This document shows positions 1 to 14,400 of a stretch of DNA of 64,000 nt, piece after piece; within the stretch, counting starts at the first letter, position 1, and each line of letters starts with the position of its first letter. A program made the position numbers and the translations under genes. The notes under the pieces were generated by a model. That model was not told where the DNA came from and did not search any database. It saw only the letters and a list, made by a program, of their open reading frames with translations. Source of the stretch: Crotophaga sulcirostris (lineage: Eukaryota > Chordata > Aves > Cuculiformes > Crotophagidae); NCBI GenBank assembly GCA_013397455.1, contig VYZB01000036.1, forward strand, positions 1,596,657-1,660,656, read 5' to 3'.

Positions 1-3000
1 CCACCTTCAGATTATATGAACTATAACTCCTGCAACTAGGATCTAAACTACTTACATTCTTTGCAATGGAAAGGGGCTGGATGATTTCAAGGTCTCAGGT
101 GTAACATCTGCTTGTTAAGTTTAGGTATCTAAGTTATATTCACAGGATCTTCAAATGCAAATACTCTTGTCATTAAAAGAATAGAGAACTTTGGCATTTA
201 TTTAAAGAAGAGTAATTTGCTAGGCACTTCATATTTCAATACAGTTAACTGCATATATTAAGCAGAGATAGTTCCAATCTCAATTTCACTCCTCCTTCCC
301 TTTGGAGATGGATTACAATAATGCTGATTCAATAAACACAACATTCCCTTTGCTTGCACTGTGGATGAGGTTTCTGCTTCCTTTTTGTAAACAACTTTGC
401 ATTTATCTATGTACTATATAAGATTGAACATCCTGCCCATATCAGACTTCTTTGCAAGAAAGATCATTTTCAGGATAGTGGGACTAAGTGAGATACCTGT
501 TATTAGATTCATACATTTGAATTCACTGTGACATCTCCAGTGAGTCTGCATATGAAACACTCACAGCATTAATGACAGATTCGGGACCCAAAATTTTCTT
601 CTCTTCCTCAAATTTTGAGAACATTGTAGGTCTTGGACTGAGATTTCAGGAGCTGATAAGATGATTTTTTTTCTTATTCTGAAGTAATTTACTTTTTAAT
701 AGCATCACTGTTGATGGATCTGTGATCTAAACCACATTAGTAGGTTTTTCACAGGGACAAGAGGTTAGTGATTTCCTCTGGCACTGGTCATTATCTTTTA
801 CAGTTTAGTCATTTTCAAGATTCAAAGTCTGCGTTCACCTAATTCAAAGAATAGGCACATATCAATGAGAATCTCTAAACATTCCTGTATTCCTGCTGAG
901 ATCTCTTTATGTGACTTTGCATACAGTTAAGTTTATTCCTACCCATATAAAAGCCTGACGGTTATATATCTGCACAGTAAAACCCAAATAAATACTTAGA
1001 GTCATAAAGAGTTCCTTTATTTCTTTAGGCAGTGCACTGAAACAGTGCAGAAGAGGCTAATAGGTTCTGCAAAGCCATTGCCTTTTGCCCTTGTGCAACT
1101 GAGCAGGACAGGATAGAGAGTGACTGAAAAATTATTGTGACAGGCTCTCAGCTGGCCATAACCCTGAAGTTGGAACTGCTGTACTCTTCTATTAAAAGTG
1201 ACCAGACTAAAGAAACTAAAATGGCTTGCAGCATCAATAATTTATTAAAACACACACTAAAACAAGGGACTTTTACATGTCCATTTAAGTGTAATATGGT
1301 GAGACAGAGTAAAATAGAAGGGTTTCAAAGCAAATCTTCCCCTTATTCACTGTACCTCACAGAGTAGATCCTTCCATTCTTGTTTTCTAGGTCAGAAACA
1401 TTTAACAGCTTCCTGGACTCCAAAAAATCCACTATGGTCTGCTCAAGATCACCATCAAGACCCCCCTTCCTGTGGGGAGGTTTCTGTAAGCCTCTCCCTG
1501 AACGTTTTCTGCCAGCTCCCTGTTCCCCTCAGGAGTCTGCCAGCCTTTGCCTGTGCAGCAGCACATCCACTCATCACATTTATCACTCCCCATCTGTCCT
1601 ACCTCACACACCAGAATCCTGTCCCCCATAACCATGCTCCGTTGTCCCCAGGGCAAGAGAAATATCCTCCCTTTCCTCCTGAGAACATGATACTAGTACT
1701 GTAGCAGCCTGGGCATTACCAACAGGCAGTCTTCCTGCCTGCTGCTCAGCCATACTCTTTTTTTTTTTTTTTTTTAACAATTGCTGCATGTACACATATA
1801 ATGAAGTGAGTGATAAACGGTACAACAGGTGCCACTTATCACAGTTATTTCCAGTGACTGATCTGGCCTGTGTGCAATTAGTACACATTGCATGACAAGC
1901 TATCATACTTATTATTTTGACAATCAACATGTCATTGACTTCTTCAGGGGTGCAGGGAGGGCACATTAAGGCTGACTACAGGAACTCAGCCACAGCAACA
2001 GTCTTGTCCAAACAGTAATCACCTTTTTATGTTCTTTTTTTGTTTCCAAGATCACTGCAGGGGAAAAAAAAAAAAAAGGTTTTTTCTGTTTCTATGAGGC
2101 AAGGAGGACACTGTTGTTCAGATGATTTAATCAACATTTCTCTACTGCAAGCGAATGACTTAGGGTAGGCTCACATTTGGAGTCCAGTGGAACAGAAGCT
2201 CCTCATCGGAAGGACATAAGAATGTCATTTACCTTGTGCAAGTAGAAGTGCCTTGTTTTGCAAGCACCAGGAAAAGTTCTTTCACAAAGAGGCAAAGTGC
2301 TATCAGTCATTGGTATCTTCACCCTCAAAGAAGCAGGGTTTCGCTCAACTCAGAAACACAGGAAGGTACTGGGGAGACGTGGGTTGTCACTTGTAACAAT
2401 GCTTTTATCAACACATTGGAGATACCATGAGAAATTTAAACCAGCTGCAATTTATGCTTTTCCAGAGTAGCAAAAAGAAAGCAAAAAGAAAAAGATTGTG
2501 GGTCCTTCAACACTTCTATCTCTCCCTGAATGCACCAGAGTTGTCCAAGAAAAGTCATTCATTACTGGCAGCTATGCTGCAAATGAGGTGAGGAAGACAA
2601 CTACACTATTGGAATACTCTAAGTAGATGCAAAAAATTAGTTGTATTTATTTTCCTCTTAAACCGAATGATATTTTGTGCTGAAGGTTATTTTGATGTAC
2701 ATTAATTTAAGAAGCTGACAATGTTTTAAAATTACTTTGAATTTACATTTTTTTATAATGAGAGCTTTTATCATTTAAAAAACAGCTTTATTTGCTTTTT
2801 TAAGCTCAGTTACATTTTTTCCTATTAAGCTGCTTCGATCTTTTGTGCTCCGATATGACTGTACAGACAAGTACGTTATTATTTTTGGAACAGTTGCTTT
2901 TTATATTCTTTCTTTATTACTTACCCTAGTCTCTTACATCTTTTTCGGATATGTTTGGGTGTTCTATTCATCTGGAGGTTTATTTATTTTATTTTCTCTG

Positions 3001-3539
3001 TACAATATGTTCTGTACTTTCAGACCTGATAGATACTAATTTTACTTAATTATCTCTCTTTAAAAGTTCACCCTCTTAAAATTATCCCTCCTTAAAATTT
3101 GCTACTGTATGTTGTAGACTCTGGGCTTTTCACATAATACATTAAAATTATTCATCATAGTCTCCCTTTCTCTCTCAAAATCAAATTTTCCTTGAAAAAA
3201 GGGCAAAAAGAAGACTTAATATTTCATTTATAAAAGGTAGAGAAAAAAAACATTTAGTAGTGTGATAATAGACAATACATTTTTAATTAAATTGTAATAA
3301 TGGAAAAAAGCACAGAAAAGAAAAAAGCACAGTATTTTCATATTATAGATGGAATTGCAAATCTTATTTATGTATCAGTTGCCAGATTAACTGACCAATT
3401 TCAGAAAAAAAGCTTGACATTTTAATATAGAGGGTATATTTCATTTTAGTGAAAAATTGTGTATGAGAAAATTAAGAAGACTGATATAGCATGGAAATGA
3501 AGCTTTGTGTTTGCATTTCAGAGATTGCCAATCTAGTCA
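1..3539 (-). other. GRM8: Intronic sequence, no gene recognised
   Basis: Inferred to be part of the large intron downstream of exon C. It is AT-rich, apart from a pyrimidine-rich, somewhat more GC stretch at about 1430-1690. An 18-base poly-T run lies at 1758-1775 and a shorter A run near 2070. The small ORFs (for example 1604-1966 minus and 2845-3039 plus) resemble no protein family I know. The one at 2845 is hydrophobic only because it is T-rich. The assignment to GRM8 rests on strand and position only. Confidence 0.6.
1758..1775. repeat. Poly-T tract (18 bases)
   Basis: An uninterrupted run of T. It could be the tail of an old minus-strand retrocopy, but the sequence to its right (1776-2000) was not recognisable as one, so it is annotated only as a homopolymer. 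Confidence 0.9.
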
Positions 3540-3893
3540 TCACAGGTGAAATTTGCACAAGTGGAGGTGTCCCACATAAAGGCCATCATACTTTTTAGCT
3601 ATTTACCTTCTAAAATTCCATGGAGCTATAAAGGTGGTACCCAAGAACCAGTTTATCTCTGTGCTACAGTCTGGTATTCTGCCTGCACCGGGCCAGGTTT
3701 CCACTCCGGACACCCAGATGTCTATGGAAGGAGCAGATATGAGACACCAAAGCTCACAGCATCATGGCCTATTTTGTTCCTGACACAAACTGACACCCAG
3801 CAAGTTGAGTTTGCTCAACAGGGCACCTAAAAAGGGCCACATACCCTGCTTGTAGGTCCACAGCGTAGGGAGGAGCTCTAAGTCTCTGCCAGG

Positions 3894-4094
3894 ATGGTGG
3901 GCACTTGCCTCAGAGTTAAAACCAGCGTTTCTACAGAGAAAGCCCCTGAGATGTCTGATGCTTCCACCCAGGCAGAACTGGTAAGGAAGGAGACTTCAGA
4001 AAAGACAGTAGGTTGCAATGAGTGCCCAGATCCTTCTGCTAGACTAAAGGTAAGTACCTGCAAAAGATGCACACAGGTTTATGATCCTACTTAG
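3894..4094 (+). pseudogene. CR1 ORF1 remnant, N-terminal part with paired cysteines
   Basis: A 66-codon open frame opens at an ATG that fits the usual CR1 ORF1 start. It contains EKAPEMSDASTQAELVRKE, then a cysteine pair in GCNECPD and another in TCKRCTQV. This resembles the N-terminal zinc-binding-like region of avian CR1 ORF1, which in intact copies is followed by a coiled coil and an SGNH-esterase-like domain. Here the frame stops right after CTQV, and the rest of ORF1 is deleted. The match is from memory of the family; a protein search would settle it. Confidence 0.62.
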
Positions 4095-4099
4095 ATCAA

Positions 4100-5303
4100 T
4101 CTTCCTTCAGTTCCTGGGAACGTTTTGGAACAAATCCTCCTAGGGGCTACCACAAGTCAAATGAAGCACGTGATTGGAAAAAGCCAGTACAGACTCACCA
4201 AGGGCAAAGCATGCTTTGCAAACCTGATCACCTTCTATGACAAAGTAACCTGCTTGGTTGATGTGGGGTAAGCGGTGGACATTGTCTACCTGGACTCCTC
4301 CGAGGCTTTCCTTATGGTTTCCCACAGCCTCCTCCTAAAGAAAATGATGCATTATGGTCTAGACAAGTGACCTGGGTGGGGAAGTGGTTGACATGCAAAG
4401 GGTGGTGATAAATAGCTACTTTTCGACCTGGCAACCTGTCACAAGTGGGGTTCCCCAGGAACTGACATCGGTCCCAATGCCATTTAATACCTTCATAAGT
4501 GATCTGGATGATGGGATCATGTGTACCCCGATGAAGTTTGCTGATGATCCCAAACTGAGAGGGGAAGTAGACATGCTGAGAGGGAAAGTCACCCTGCAGA
4601 AAGACCTGGATAGGCTGTAAGAGTGAACTAACAAGAACCATACGAAGCTCAACAAGGACAATGGTAAGGTCATGCACGTGGCAAAACACAATCCAGGAGT
4701 GCAGCACAGGCTTTGATCTACCCAGCTGAGGAGCAGCTCACTGGAAAGGGAACTGGAGGGTCCTTGGAAAACAAGCTCAATGTGAGTGAAGAGTGTGCTG
4801 CAGCAGCAAAGAAAGCCAACGTGACGTTGGGTTGTTTGAACAAGGGCATCACAGCAGAGATGAAGCCATTACCCCACTCTAATCGGCACTTGCCAGACCA
4901 CACCAGGAACACCGTGTTCAGCTTTAGTTGCCACTATACAAAAAAGATGTGGACAGGCTGGAAAGGGTCTAGAGAAGACCCACAAAGATGATAAAGGGAC
5001 TGGGAAGCCTGCCATCTGAGGAAAGGCTGAACCAATGAGTTTGTTTAGCCTAGAGAAAAGAAACTTTAGAGGAGACCCTTACCACCACGTTCCAGTACTT
5101 AAAGGTTGGTCACAAAGCAGATGGAGATTCTTTTTACAAGGGGTCACATGGAAAAGATGAGGGGTAATGCGTACAAGTTAATCCTTGGGAGATTTGTATT
5201 GGACACAAGAGGAAAATTTTTCACAATGAGAACAATCAGTCATTGGAATAATCTCCCCAGGGAAGTGGTGGATTCTCCAACATTGGACACCTTTAAGATT
5301 TAG
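4100..5303 (+). pseudogene. CR1 ORF2 remnant: reverse transcriptase and C-terminal region
   Basis: Pieces in shifting plus-strand frames follow the order of a non-LTR reverse transcriptase. A KGKACFANLITFYDKVTCLVD segment lies near 4200-4260 and VDIVYLD near 4280. VTSGVPQ is at 4438-4458 and ISDLDDG near 4498. The catalytic FADD motif, the family's usual form of YxDD, is at 4537-4548. A DLDRL segment follows near 4600, then CAAAAKKAN near 4797, and finally ISHWNNLPREVVDSPTLDTFK, ending at a stop at 5301-5303. In-frame stops and frame changes show the gene is dead. The order and motifs identify CR1/jockey-like reverse transcriptase; the endonuclease domain upstream is absent. Confidence 0.9.
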
Positions 5304-5400
5304 CAACATCTGTCTAGACTGTGCTTTTGACAAGAAAGACTGGACCAGATGATCTTTGAGGTCTCTTACAACCTCACACACCATGAGTTTATGATTATAA

Positions 5401-8400
5401 GTGAGAAACAGTATTTTTTTCCCCTCAGAAAATGAGATACAAATGCATCTGCAATCCTATCCCTGGTCTCTGTCCTTGCAACAGATGTTCCATAAAGATG
5501 GATTACAATTACATTTTTACTGAGACTCACAAGTTGCATCCATCCTGAACATGTATTTCTTGTTTGACAGCTGTGTAAAGCATCTCCAGAAAATGATTTT
5601 TGTTAGATTTCTGGAGGTATTTGTCTGTCTTTATAAGAAACAAGGGCAACCAGACAATGATTCTTCCCATCATGAGTAGATTGCTAGTAGTTTCCTTTCA
5701 CTTCAGACCCATTCAGACCATCGTTATATACATGCTGAGTCACTCAAAAGTTCAGTTCCTTAAAGTCCACCTAAAGATACTGCTTAGGAGGTCTTGCTCA
5801 TTGCCCCTAATATTTCATGAAAATCAAGTTTTTAAAATTCTCCACCTTCTTGTTATTCACAATTGTCATCATTCCTAACAACTTTTAAAATGAACCGAGA
5901 ATGAACCATGCACTTTCTAAATACTAAAACCTATAGTCTCTCTTCCAAAGGTAACACATCTCGTTTCTTTAAGGTTTCAAGTCCAAAATATTTCCCAGCA
6001 ATAGCATTTTGTTCAACCTGGAGTAGAACTATCAGTTCCATTCATGGGTCACAGTTTATAATTATCTTCTCTCCCTCAGATCTTATTCATCAAACAAACC
6101 AGCTATAACAGACTTTACAAAAGGTTTTATTTTGCTTGGTTTTGCACATAAATACTGTGTTTGTATTTATTTCAGATACAAATGGTGCCACCTGCTCCTC
6201 TTAGTACCCTGACATTTGGTGCTAATTAGATGGACTTGCATTATCAACAGCAAAGTAATACCGTGCTGCAGCAGTCATGGTTACCATGGATCCTAATGCA
6301 CTCAGCATTCCACGGGAAATTTAGCAGAGTATAAGAAATAAATCTATTCCTGTGTGAACCTGCACCGGTTATGTGACACTATTAAGGTACATCCTCCAAG
6401 TCTGCTAAATCCAAGGGTAAATACCATTATTATTTCTAAATTTTTATTAATGCATTTTACCACTGAGTCATCATGTAGGTGAAATGAAATTGCGAGTCAA
6501 CTTTAAACACCATGGCAGTGCTAATGGAAACAAGTCATGCATTCAAGCTGTAAAGGAAAATGAGTCTCAACTGGGGATCATTTGCCACAAAAAGAGACTA
6601 CTGGCATCAGTAAGTGAGAACAGTCAAAACAATTCATACCTCTAGTACTGTCACACTGCATAGTTGCTGTGAGAACTCACGCTATTTGTTCCTTTTCAAA
6701 CTTATCTGAAGGTACCTTATTATTATATTGTGATTACAAGACCTAACAAACAAGGGCTAATCCAAAAGTTGCTTCTACAGAGTAATTTGACATAGTTCAA
6801 TAAACTCTACAGATCCAATTAAATGAGAAGGAGGAGGAATGGGTTATGGTGAGAGCAGAAGGTGAAGAAAAGAAGCTAATAAGAGAGAAATAAAACTATC
6901 AAAGAAGAAGGCAACATAAAATAAAATACTTTCCTTTCTCCCTTCCTTACAGTGAAATGCATATAATACTAATTCTTCCCATCTGTTCTAGGATCCAGCC
7001 ACTCCATATTTTACAGTTCAGATAAGTCAGCATTTTCTGTTTCAGGCATCAGCCATTGTTTGGGGTTCCTCCTTCGTGCCAGAATTATCTGCATTTCTGT
7101 CCTCTACACACGTTCTGTGCCACAGAGCTGGACCTCTATGAGCTTTAAGATTCTTTCAGACTTGTACCCAATCTTTCATGCCTCAGAAAGGAAAAGTTCA
7201 GCACCCTGAGTTATAAATTACACATTCTGTGTTCTCTGAATGGGCTTCTTAACAATCTACCAAAAGCAAGTTTGAAGCATTATCACCTTCCCCCTGTGAT
7301 TAGAATCATTTGCTGTAGTGTGGAGCAACACCCTGTAAGCAAGGGAATATGAGGGAGCGATCCACTCCCCAAAGCTGAAAGCATCACAGCACAATGCTAG
7401 GAAGCATGCAGTAAGATACACAACCTCTCCAGGCTCAGGCTGCTACCACTATGCAAGTCCTCTAGGTTTCCTCACAATTGAATTCTAATCAAAATCTGTG
7501 CCCACGTAGTTGAGTACATTCTTACCCTGGGTGGCTCATGAATAACCAAGAATTTGTCTGCTGGAAGACATAAATATTAAAGAGAAAAGAGAGAGCTACT
7601 CTAATGCATGGCCAAGAAAAAATTATCCATAAGTAAGAGTGCCTTGGTTTTTCTAGATGTCAGAACAATACAATAGTCCCCACAACTAAAGAAGAACATT
7701 GATGAATTTTCTTAACAAGAAGTTTGTGTTAAAGGTAAGATAGTTATTGACATAGCTGGTTTTCAGGAAACACATAATTGTTAAGCGGTGAGTATGGCCA
7801 GCTCCCACCTGACATTCTACTCACAGAATCACATTTGTGATTTCGAGGAAGCGATGAAATGCATAAATTAGGCATTCTCTTCTGAAAAACAGCCCCACAG
7901 AAAGATAAATCCATTGTCCAGAAACATGGAAAAATACTAGATATCAATGTCAAAATTTCTATCTATGTAATTTATTATAAGCAGCATGCAATTTACACAT
8001 TCTGTCATTATTGTCTCCATCAACTTCGTGCTAGATAAACATTTGCACAGGTAGCTGTTCGCATACATATTGTATGCAATAAATTACTATACACTGCTCT
8101 GATAAAAATTACTTTTCTGGGTCCAAAATCATACATTTTTTCTCAGCTTAAAACACAGACTTACGGGGAAGATTTGTTACAGAGTTACTCACTAGAGAAT
8201 ATACTTCCACCATAGCAAAAATACTTTCTAAAACACCTTACTCTCCAACATTTTGGTTTCTAGGGAAAATAACACAGAAAATCAGCACAATGTTGAAAAT
8301 ATGATTGCAGTGTTTTAGAACCGAACTAATTTGAAACTTTCGGCTACATGCATTCAATTTTTATGTTAGATAACATACTATGGTATTTTCATCAAAGTAG

Positions 8401-11400
8401 AATGAGGTTTAATTCTCTTTTGCTTTGAATTTTAAAATAGTCTGGTTTAATTTCAATTCCAAATGTCAGAATCCTTTTTGAAATAGAAGATTGATCTTCT
8501 TTGCAGTTATGCTTCTCAAGAGGATTTCCTGAATAATAAATTACGAATAAAGGTTTTGACCCTTATTATATTTTTTTCCCACTTTCCAAAGTGGGTCCTG
8601 AATGTATAACAGCAGTCATTGGAAATTCTCTGCTTTCTTGAAGGGTTCAAATATATCATTTGAGATTAGATAAGACGGAGAGGGGACTGGGAAGAGTTCC
8701 TCTGTGGCCTGCCAGTGCTTGTCAACACCAAGAGGTGCAGCCCCAATTCCCAGCTCCCACACCTTCAGCTCCCCTTTCTCCAGACAGCCTGCTCTGACTT
8801 TTAATAACTCAGTCCTCCTCTACCTCCCACTTAGAGTTTCTATGCTGAATTGAAGATCAGTAACACAAAGATTAGAGGGAGGAGAAGGGGATTGGAAAGG
8901 TAAAATATTTTGCTTCAAATGCATCCTCTGTGGACTTGCACATAGATTGGGATGACAATGGAATTAAGGCAGAGGGAAAGCAGATTTTATACCAAGACAT
9001 ACACACATGAATGCTGTACACTGTAGTAATATTAAAAAATGGAACACTCCAGAGAGTAGATCTGTATGGATGTCAAAAAGCCAAGTAATAGGGTTATATC
9101 ATCATCCTTTTGATCAGAAAATGAATCACATACAAATTTGAAGAACAGAAAATACGACTGGAGAAAAGTATTAATAACACAGTTTTTCAAATAACCGCCT
9201 ACTCTCTTGGGAGGTATCATAAGAAGGTAAAGTACGGGCACTTAAAATTACTATTTCTTTGTGGAGCTAACTATGGACTATTTTCCCATGGGTAGAAAAT
9301 ATATGTAAGACATGCTGCATGTTGCCATAAGCATTCTTGAGTCCTTTCAGCTGTGAAATGCTACTGAGTTGATTGCAGTCCTGCACAGATGCATAAGCAG
9401 GCCTTGCAGGATTGGAGCAATATTTCTAAGTATCACACAGCAAATTGTTTGAAGGTGTGATTACAGCTGAAATGCTTGATCATAAATTAGTTAAGTTCCT
9501 CACTTTCATATGAGAACTAATTTAAACTAGCATTCAAAACTCTAGGTCGAAAAGGAAGACTTTGGAAAACAAAAAGTCTAGTCAAAAACACATTACTGAT
9601 GGATTTAATGTACTGAGCTACAGCAAAATGTACACAGTGTTATGGAAGATTTACTAAGGACGTGAACACCATGAATCAAATGGCTAGGAATGTCAAATGA
9701 CATCAGACTGGATGCAAAAATAACACCATATATTACAGAAGAGATGAAGCAAGGAGTTAAAATTTAACCTGTATTTACAAGTGTCATAGAACTGAACTCC
9801 TTAAGTGATCACAAAGAGTGAGAGGGTGACGGTTTTCACCACTCAGCCACAATGGTATAAATGGAAATCAAATGCCACAGAAAGTTATAGAGACTGAAGA
9901 AGCAAAAAACACAATCATTTGAAATTTCAGATATCCACATCAGGCAAGTAAATATAATGAAGCATCAGCCAGGGATGTCGTAAATGACCAAAATGAACAA
10001 CAAGCAGTGGCCCCCAAGAGGGGAAGGATATCGGGTTTTATGTGGAAGAGTGCATCAGGCCCAAATCCAGATAGGACTACAAACAAGCTCCTTCGTAATC
10101 ACGATCAAAATGTGCTCAATTACACCTTTCTTTTAAAAAAGGGAAGTAAAGAAATAAAAAAGGATTAAATTAATAATGGGGTTGTTGATTACTTTTATTT
10201 AATTTTTTTCTAAAGGAGCGCTATAAAAAGGCAAGAAAGGTGGTAAAAGCACCAGTCAGAATTTAAAGGCATAGTTTCTTTTTTTTTAATGCCACATATA
10301 TAACTGAAAGTAAACATACACCCCTGATCTTACTGGCTTTAAAAGCAAAAGCCAACATGATTCAATTTCACAGTGAAGGAGGCTGCAAGAAATTTTAATA
10401 TTTTTTTTTTCAGAGGTGCAATTCATGCTACAATGAGTAAAATAAAAAAGGATAAACTGTGAAAAATAGAACCATGCAACAGCAGACCAAAAGAGATTTC
10501 AAGGGGTGATACACACTGCAGTTCCCTCTCCCATACTATTTTCCTTTCATTGATGTTAGAGAATACAAGAATTTAGTATCTCTGAAGCCAAATTCTTGGT
10601 TGGTTACCGTTTTCATAGGACGTTTAAACTTCTTGTCTGTATTTCAAGGCTATGGATAACCTGTCTATAAGGCTCTGCTTGTTTTCATCCTTCTTTTAAG
10701 ATCTAAAATTCTTGTCTTCTGAAGTGACAAGCAAAGTAGCTTCCCTTCTGATCATTCCTTTAAAGCTTTTCTTATCCTACTCAGCCTTTGATTACTGACC
10801 TCTCTGTGATTTCCACAGAAAAATCAAGTTGTTACTCTCATCTGGGGGGCCATATCCTCTCAAATCTCATACCTCTTCATGTCAATAAAGCAACGCTCAC
10901 GTACAGCATTGAAGATTTGGCCATTGTACATTCTTTGTGTTTTATCTCTGTGCAACTAAGTTGCAAAATCTTTGGTCTCATGTTCCAAACCTGTTTCCTT
11001 TACTATCATAATAAATTACACAGAAGACAATTTCACTGAGGAACTTGTGAAAACAGTTCAGATAAAATGGAAATTCATTTAATACTCATCCAAAATTCTA
11101 CTCAAATCTTATGCAGACCTGAAAGTCTTGTACTGCAACTTGCAAAGGTGTGGGTCAATCAGAGCCTCTGTAAAGGAATAATGTTTAACACAGAGCACCA
11201 GGAAAGTTTTGCCATGAAGGCTGACATCCAAGCCATAGGTAGTTCTGCTGAAAAAAGCGCATAATTTACAGTATAATATGTAGATCTACTTGCCCTTTTT
11301 CCTGCAGGCTGTCAGATACCAATCTTTACATTCCACATGATCCCACTGCACATAGAAACTGCAAATGTAAAAGACCTTTGCATACTCACTTCCATTTCTG

Positions 11401-14400
11401 TTAGCTGACATGAAGACTTAACTATTTAATACAGCAAATTAATTCTTTTTCCTTTCACCATTTTTTACTATTTTAAAATACTGATGTAACTACAGATTTC
11501 ACCTGAAATCCAGTGAAGAGGTAAAAAAAAGATCCTGAGGAAGATTTTTCCTATCAAATTGCTACCTTAATTTTGTAGAAGAGTTAGAATGATACATATC
11601 TGGTCTAATTAATAAATACAAACAATGAATTCTAGGAATTAAGTCCCTGAATGTGTGTGCTTTACCCTATCAGTAAAAAACCAGTAATTTACACAGCAAT
11701 TTTACCATCATTTTCATTTCCCAAATTCTGTGAAAGACACTTGCAATCTTGCATTTATTATTTTTTTGGAATTACAAATTGCAAAGTCAATGGCTATTTT
11801 GTGGTCTGTACATTTTTCTTTCTGGATAGTTTTTATGTAGAATTCAAGGAATGTTACATGCTTTTAAGTAGGGCGCAGAACACATGACAGCCCTTTTATC
11901 TCATAGTCATATTATTCAATTTTACAAATTGCCTTTCTTTACTGAAAAGTAAAGCCTTTTGGCAGATGCTCACATTTCTGTCCAAAAAGTTAAAAAAAAC
12001 CCCAATTATTCAGGCAATCTGTACACATGGACTGTTTGCTATGTTTTCAGATTTTATATGTAATATATATTGCAAGAAGGTACAGAGCACTGCATCGCGC
12101 TTATTCTATCAGTCTCTGGATCAACAATTACAATGTTCCTAAAGCTGCCACTTATAGAGCCTCAGGTTCTTTTTCAAAATTTAAAAGGAATAGAATGAAT
12201 TTTGTTTCTTATTTGCTGTAGTTTCAAAAGTCACAGGAAGAGACAATTTAAAATGTTACCTTGAAGTGCTTCTGGTGTTGGAAATTATTTGTTCATTTCA
12301 AGATGAGAGAATAATTGTTGATCTATGTGAGAGTCTCAGAAGAACTGTTCTTTCAAGGGTATGGCTCAGGAAAAAGTCTACCAACAGTCAGAACTTAACA
12401 CTGAGAGTGAAAAAGCACCCTTATTTTCTAAGCCAAACAATGCTTACATGGCACTTAAATTCCACTGGACTCCTCCAAAGAGGTTTATGATGTGCAAATA
12501 CCAACCCATTTTTCATCTTCTTTGCTCTGAAAGAATATAACAGGAAAAACTCTTAAAAAAAAAATCCAAAGGATGCAATCTCTGGCCCAGAGTTTAAATG
12601 TGAGCACATGGAAAAGTAACAAACAGACAGGAAGTAAGGGAAACCTGAACAGCATGGTAGACCATGGCCACAGCACACTACCTGCCCCATGACCGCAGAG
12701 CTTTTGAAGGCATTTGGGAGTTATTATTTTGTGGGGTCAGGTCGAATGTATGCAGTGTTTTGACATTCCCTTTCACTATCTTGAATTTTTTCTAACAGTA
12801 ACAAATCAACTAAGACCATTCTTGGCTGTCAAAACTCCAGTAAATGCTGATGATATTGAAGACACAGTAGAAAAACCCCACTGCACTAATCACCCATTGT
12901 TTACTGATGCAGGTGAAGATACCATTAATGGAAGCACACTTTAATTCACATTATAACTTTACTTGAAAGTAACTTGTTTTCCACAGGGTATGTAGCATGT
13001 GAGATCACGACACCAGCTGCTTTTGTCTCAGTGACAGATCATGTACATTATGTAGATTCATCAAAGATTTTAAAGCTTTAATTTGTCTGTATCCTGGGAT
13101 TATCTCATCACAGAATAAAGGGATCTTGGCCAGAATAATGAAATATTTCATTTTTAAGCAAAGGCTAAATATAAACCTGAAATACCTTCCTTTGTCAAAA
13201 AGTCCCTTTAAAATATTTTGTATAATTCAACAGGATATTGCATCCTGAAAATCTAAGACAGGTCTGACACATATTCAGATCTGAGGAATATTTGCTGATA
13301 TTCTAGGTACAGAGGACTGCCACGTATTACCTTCACTTTTCTCTCTATCTGCGAAAGTACCTGTAAGGATTCTAAATCACCTCTAAATATCTAGGTAATA
13401 TAATCATAATTAATATAAGAAACTAATACAGTTGTCACCAGGATCTTACATGAACTGGGAAGCCAGATTGCTTTGTTGAGAAGGTGCTGATCAATGCAAC
13501 CATGCAATGTATTTCACTTGAATTGAGCTATTTAAAAGTGGGGAACCTCACCCAAATTAGTTATCTAGGTCTGTTTGCAGTTTGTAAAGAGAGATGGGCA
13601 TCCTGACAGGGTAAATCATACCAGTCTAAGCAGTTTACTAAGACATGTGGAATTAAGAAAAACCTGTCTTATAAGTTCCACATGTGGGCAGTTCTGCAAG
13701 CCCTGAACACACACTAGCATAGAACTCAAATTTGGGTCAAAACCATTATGCTCAGCCATGCAGTTTAACCAGTGTAAGTTCAATGTAACGAACACACCAC
13801 TCCTCCCCATACACAGATTTTAACACAAACTGGGGACACTTGTGCTTCTACCTGACCTTTTACAAGAACTCTCCATACAAACACATCTATCTCAAAGATT
13901 GGGTACAAATAATATTCTGGAAATATTGAACTATAATTGCTACATTTCATGGACATACTTATCCATTAAGCGCCAAGTTCTGACCTCCTTCTCTATACTG
14001 ATTTATACTACAGCCCATTACGTATGCCTCATTGATTTTGCTAAGTCTGTTTCCGCAATAAAATTCTACTCAGTAGATTAAAAAGCATCTGCATCTGTTT
14101 ACAGATGACCAATCTGAACTCCCTTCCACAAAAGGTGAGCAACTGCTTATAAATCAGAGGCATTTCACAGGTGAATAATTATTCAATGTATTGGAAATGC
14201 TCATGATGTAAAAGCACTCCACAGTAAGTATTCTGACTGCTGCTTCATTAAAGTATGAAACCACTTAGATTAATGATACTAACCATACTGTAAAATTAAT
14301 ATATTTTTTAAATATAGATTTACTTGAGGTATTTCTGATATTTACTGTCTGAATAAGGTGAAACTTTTATTAATATCAAACATAAGGAATTAGTAGGATG

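Larger units (their letters stand above)
3540..5400 (+). mobile_element. Decayed CR1 LINE retrotransposon with a large internal deletion
   Basis: In plus-strand order this copy shows a possible 5' leader (about 3540-3893, poorly supported), the N-terminal part of ORF1 (3894-4094), and then, after a short junction, reverse-transcriptase and C-terminal parts of ORF2 (about 4100-5303). It ends in a CR1-like 3' UTR whose last bases (ggaccagatgatctttgagg, then a tail ending in atgattat) resemble the bird CR1 terminus. The endonuclease part of ORF2 and most of ORF1 are missing. Stops and frameshifts are frequent, so the copy is inactive. It lies in sense orientation opposite to GRM8. The left boundary is uncertain, and I did not identify target-site duplications. 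Confidence 0.88.

Noticed and set aside
1758..2000. Poly-T as the tail of a minus-strand processed pseudogene
   Set aside because: The adjacent sequence shows no recognisable transcript and no clear target-site duplication.
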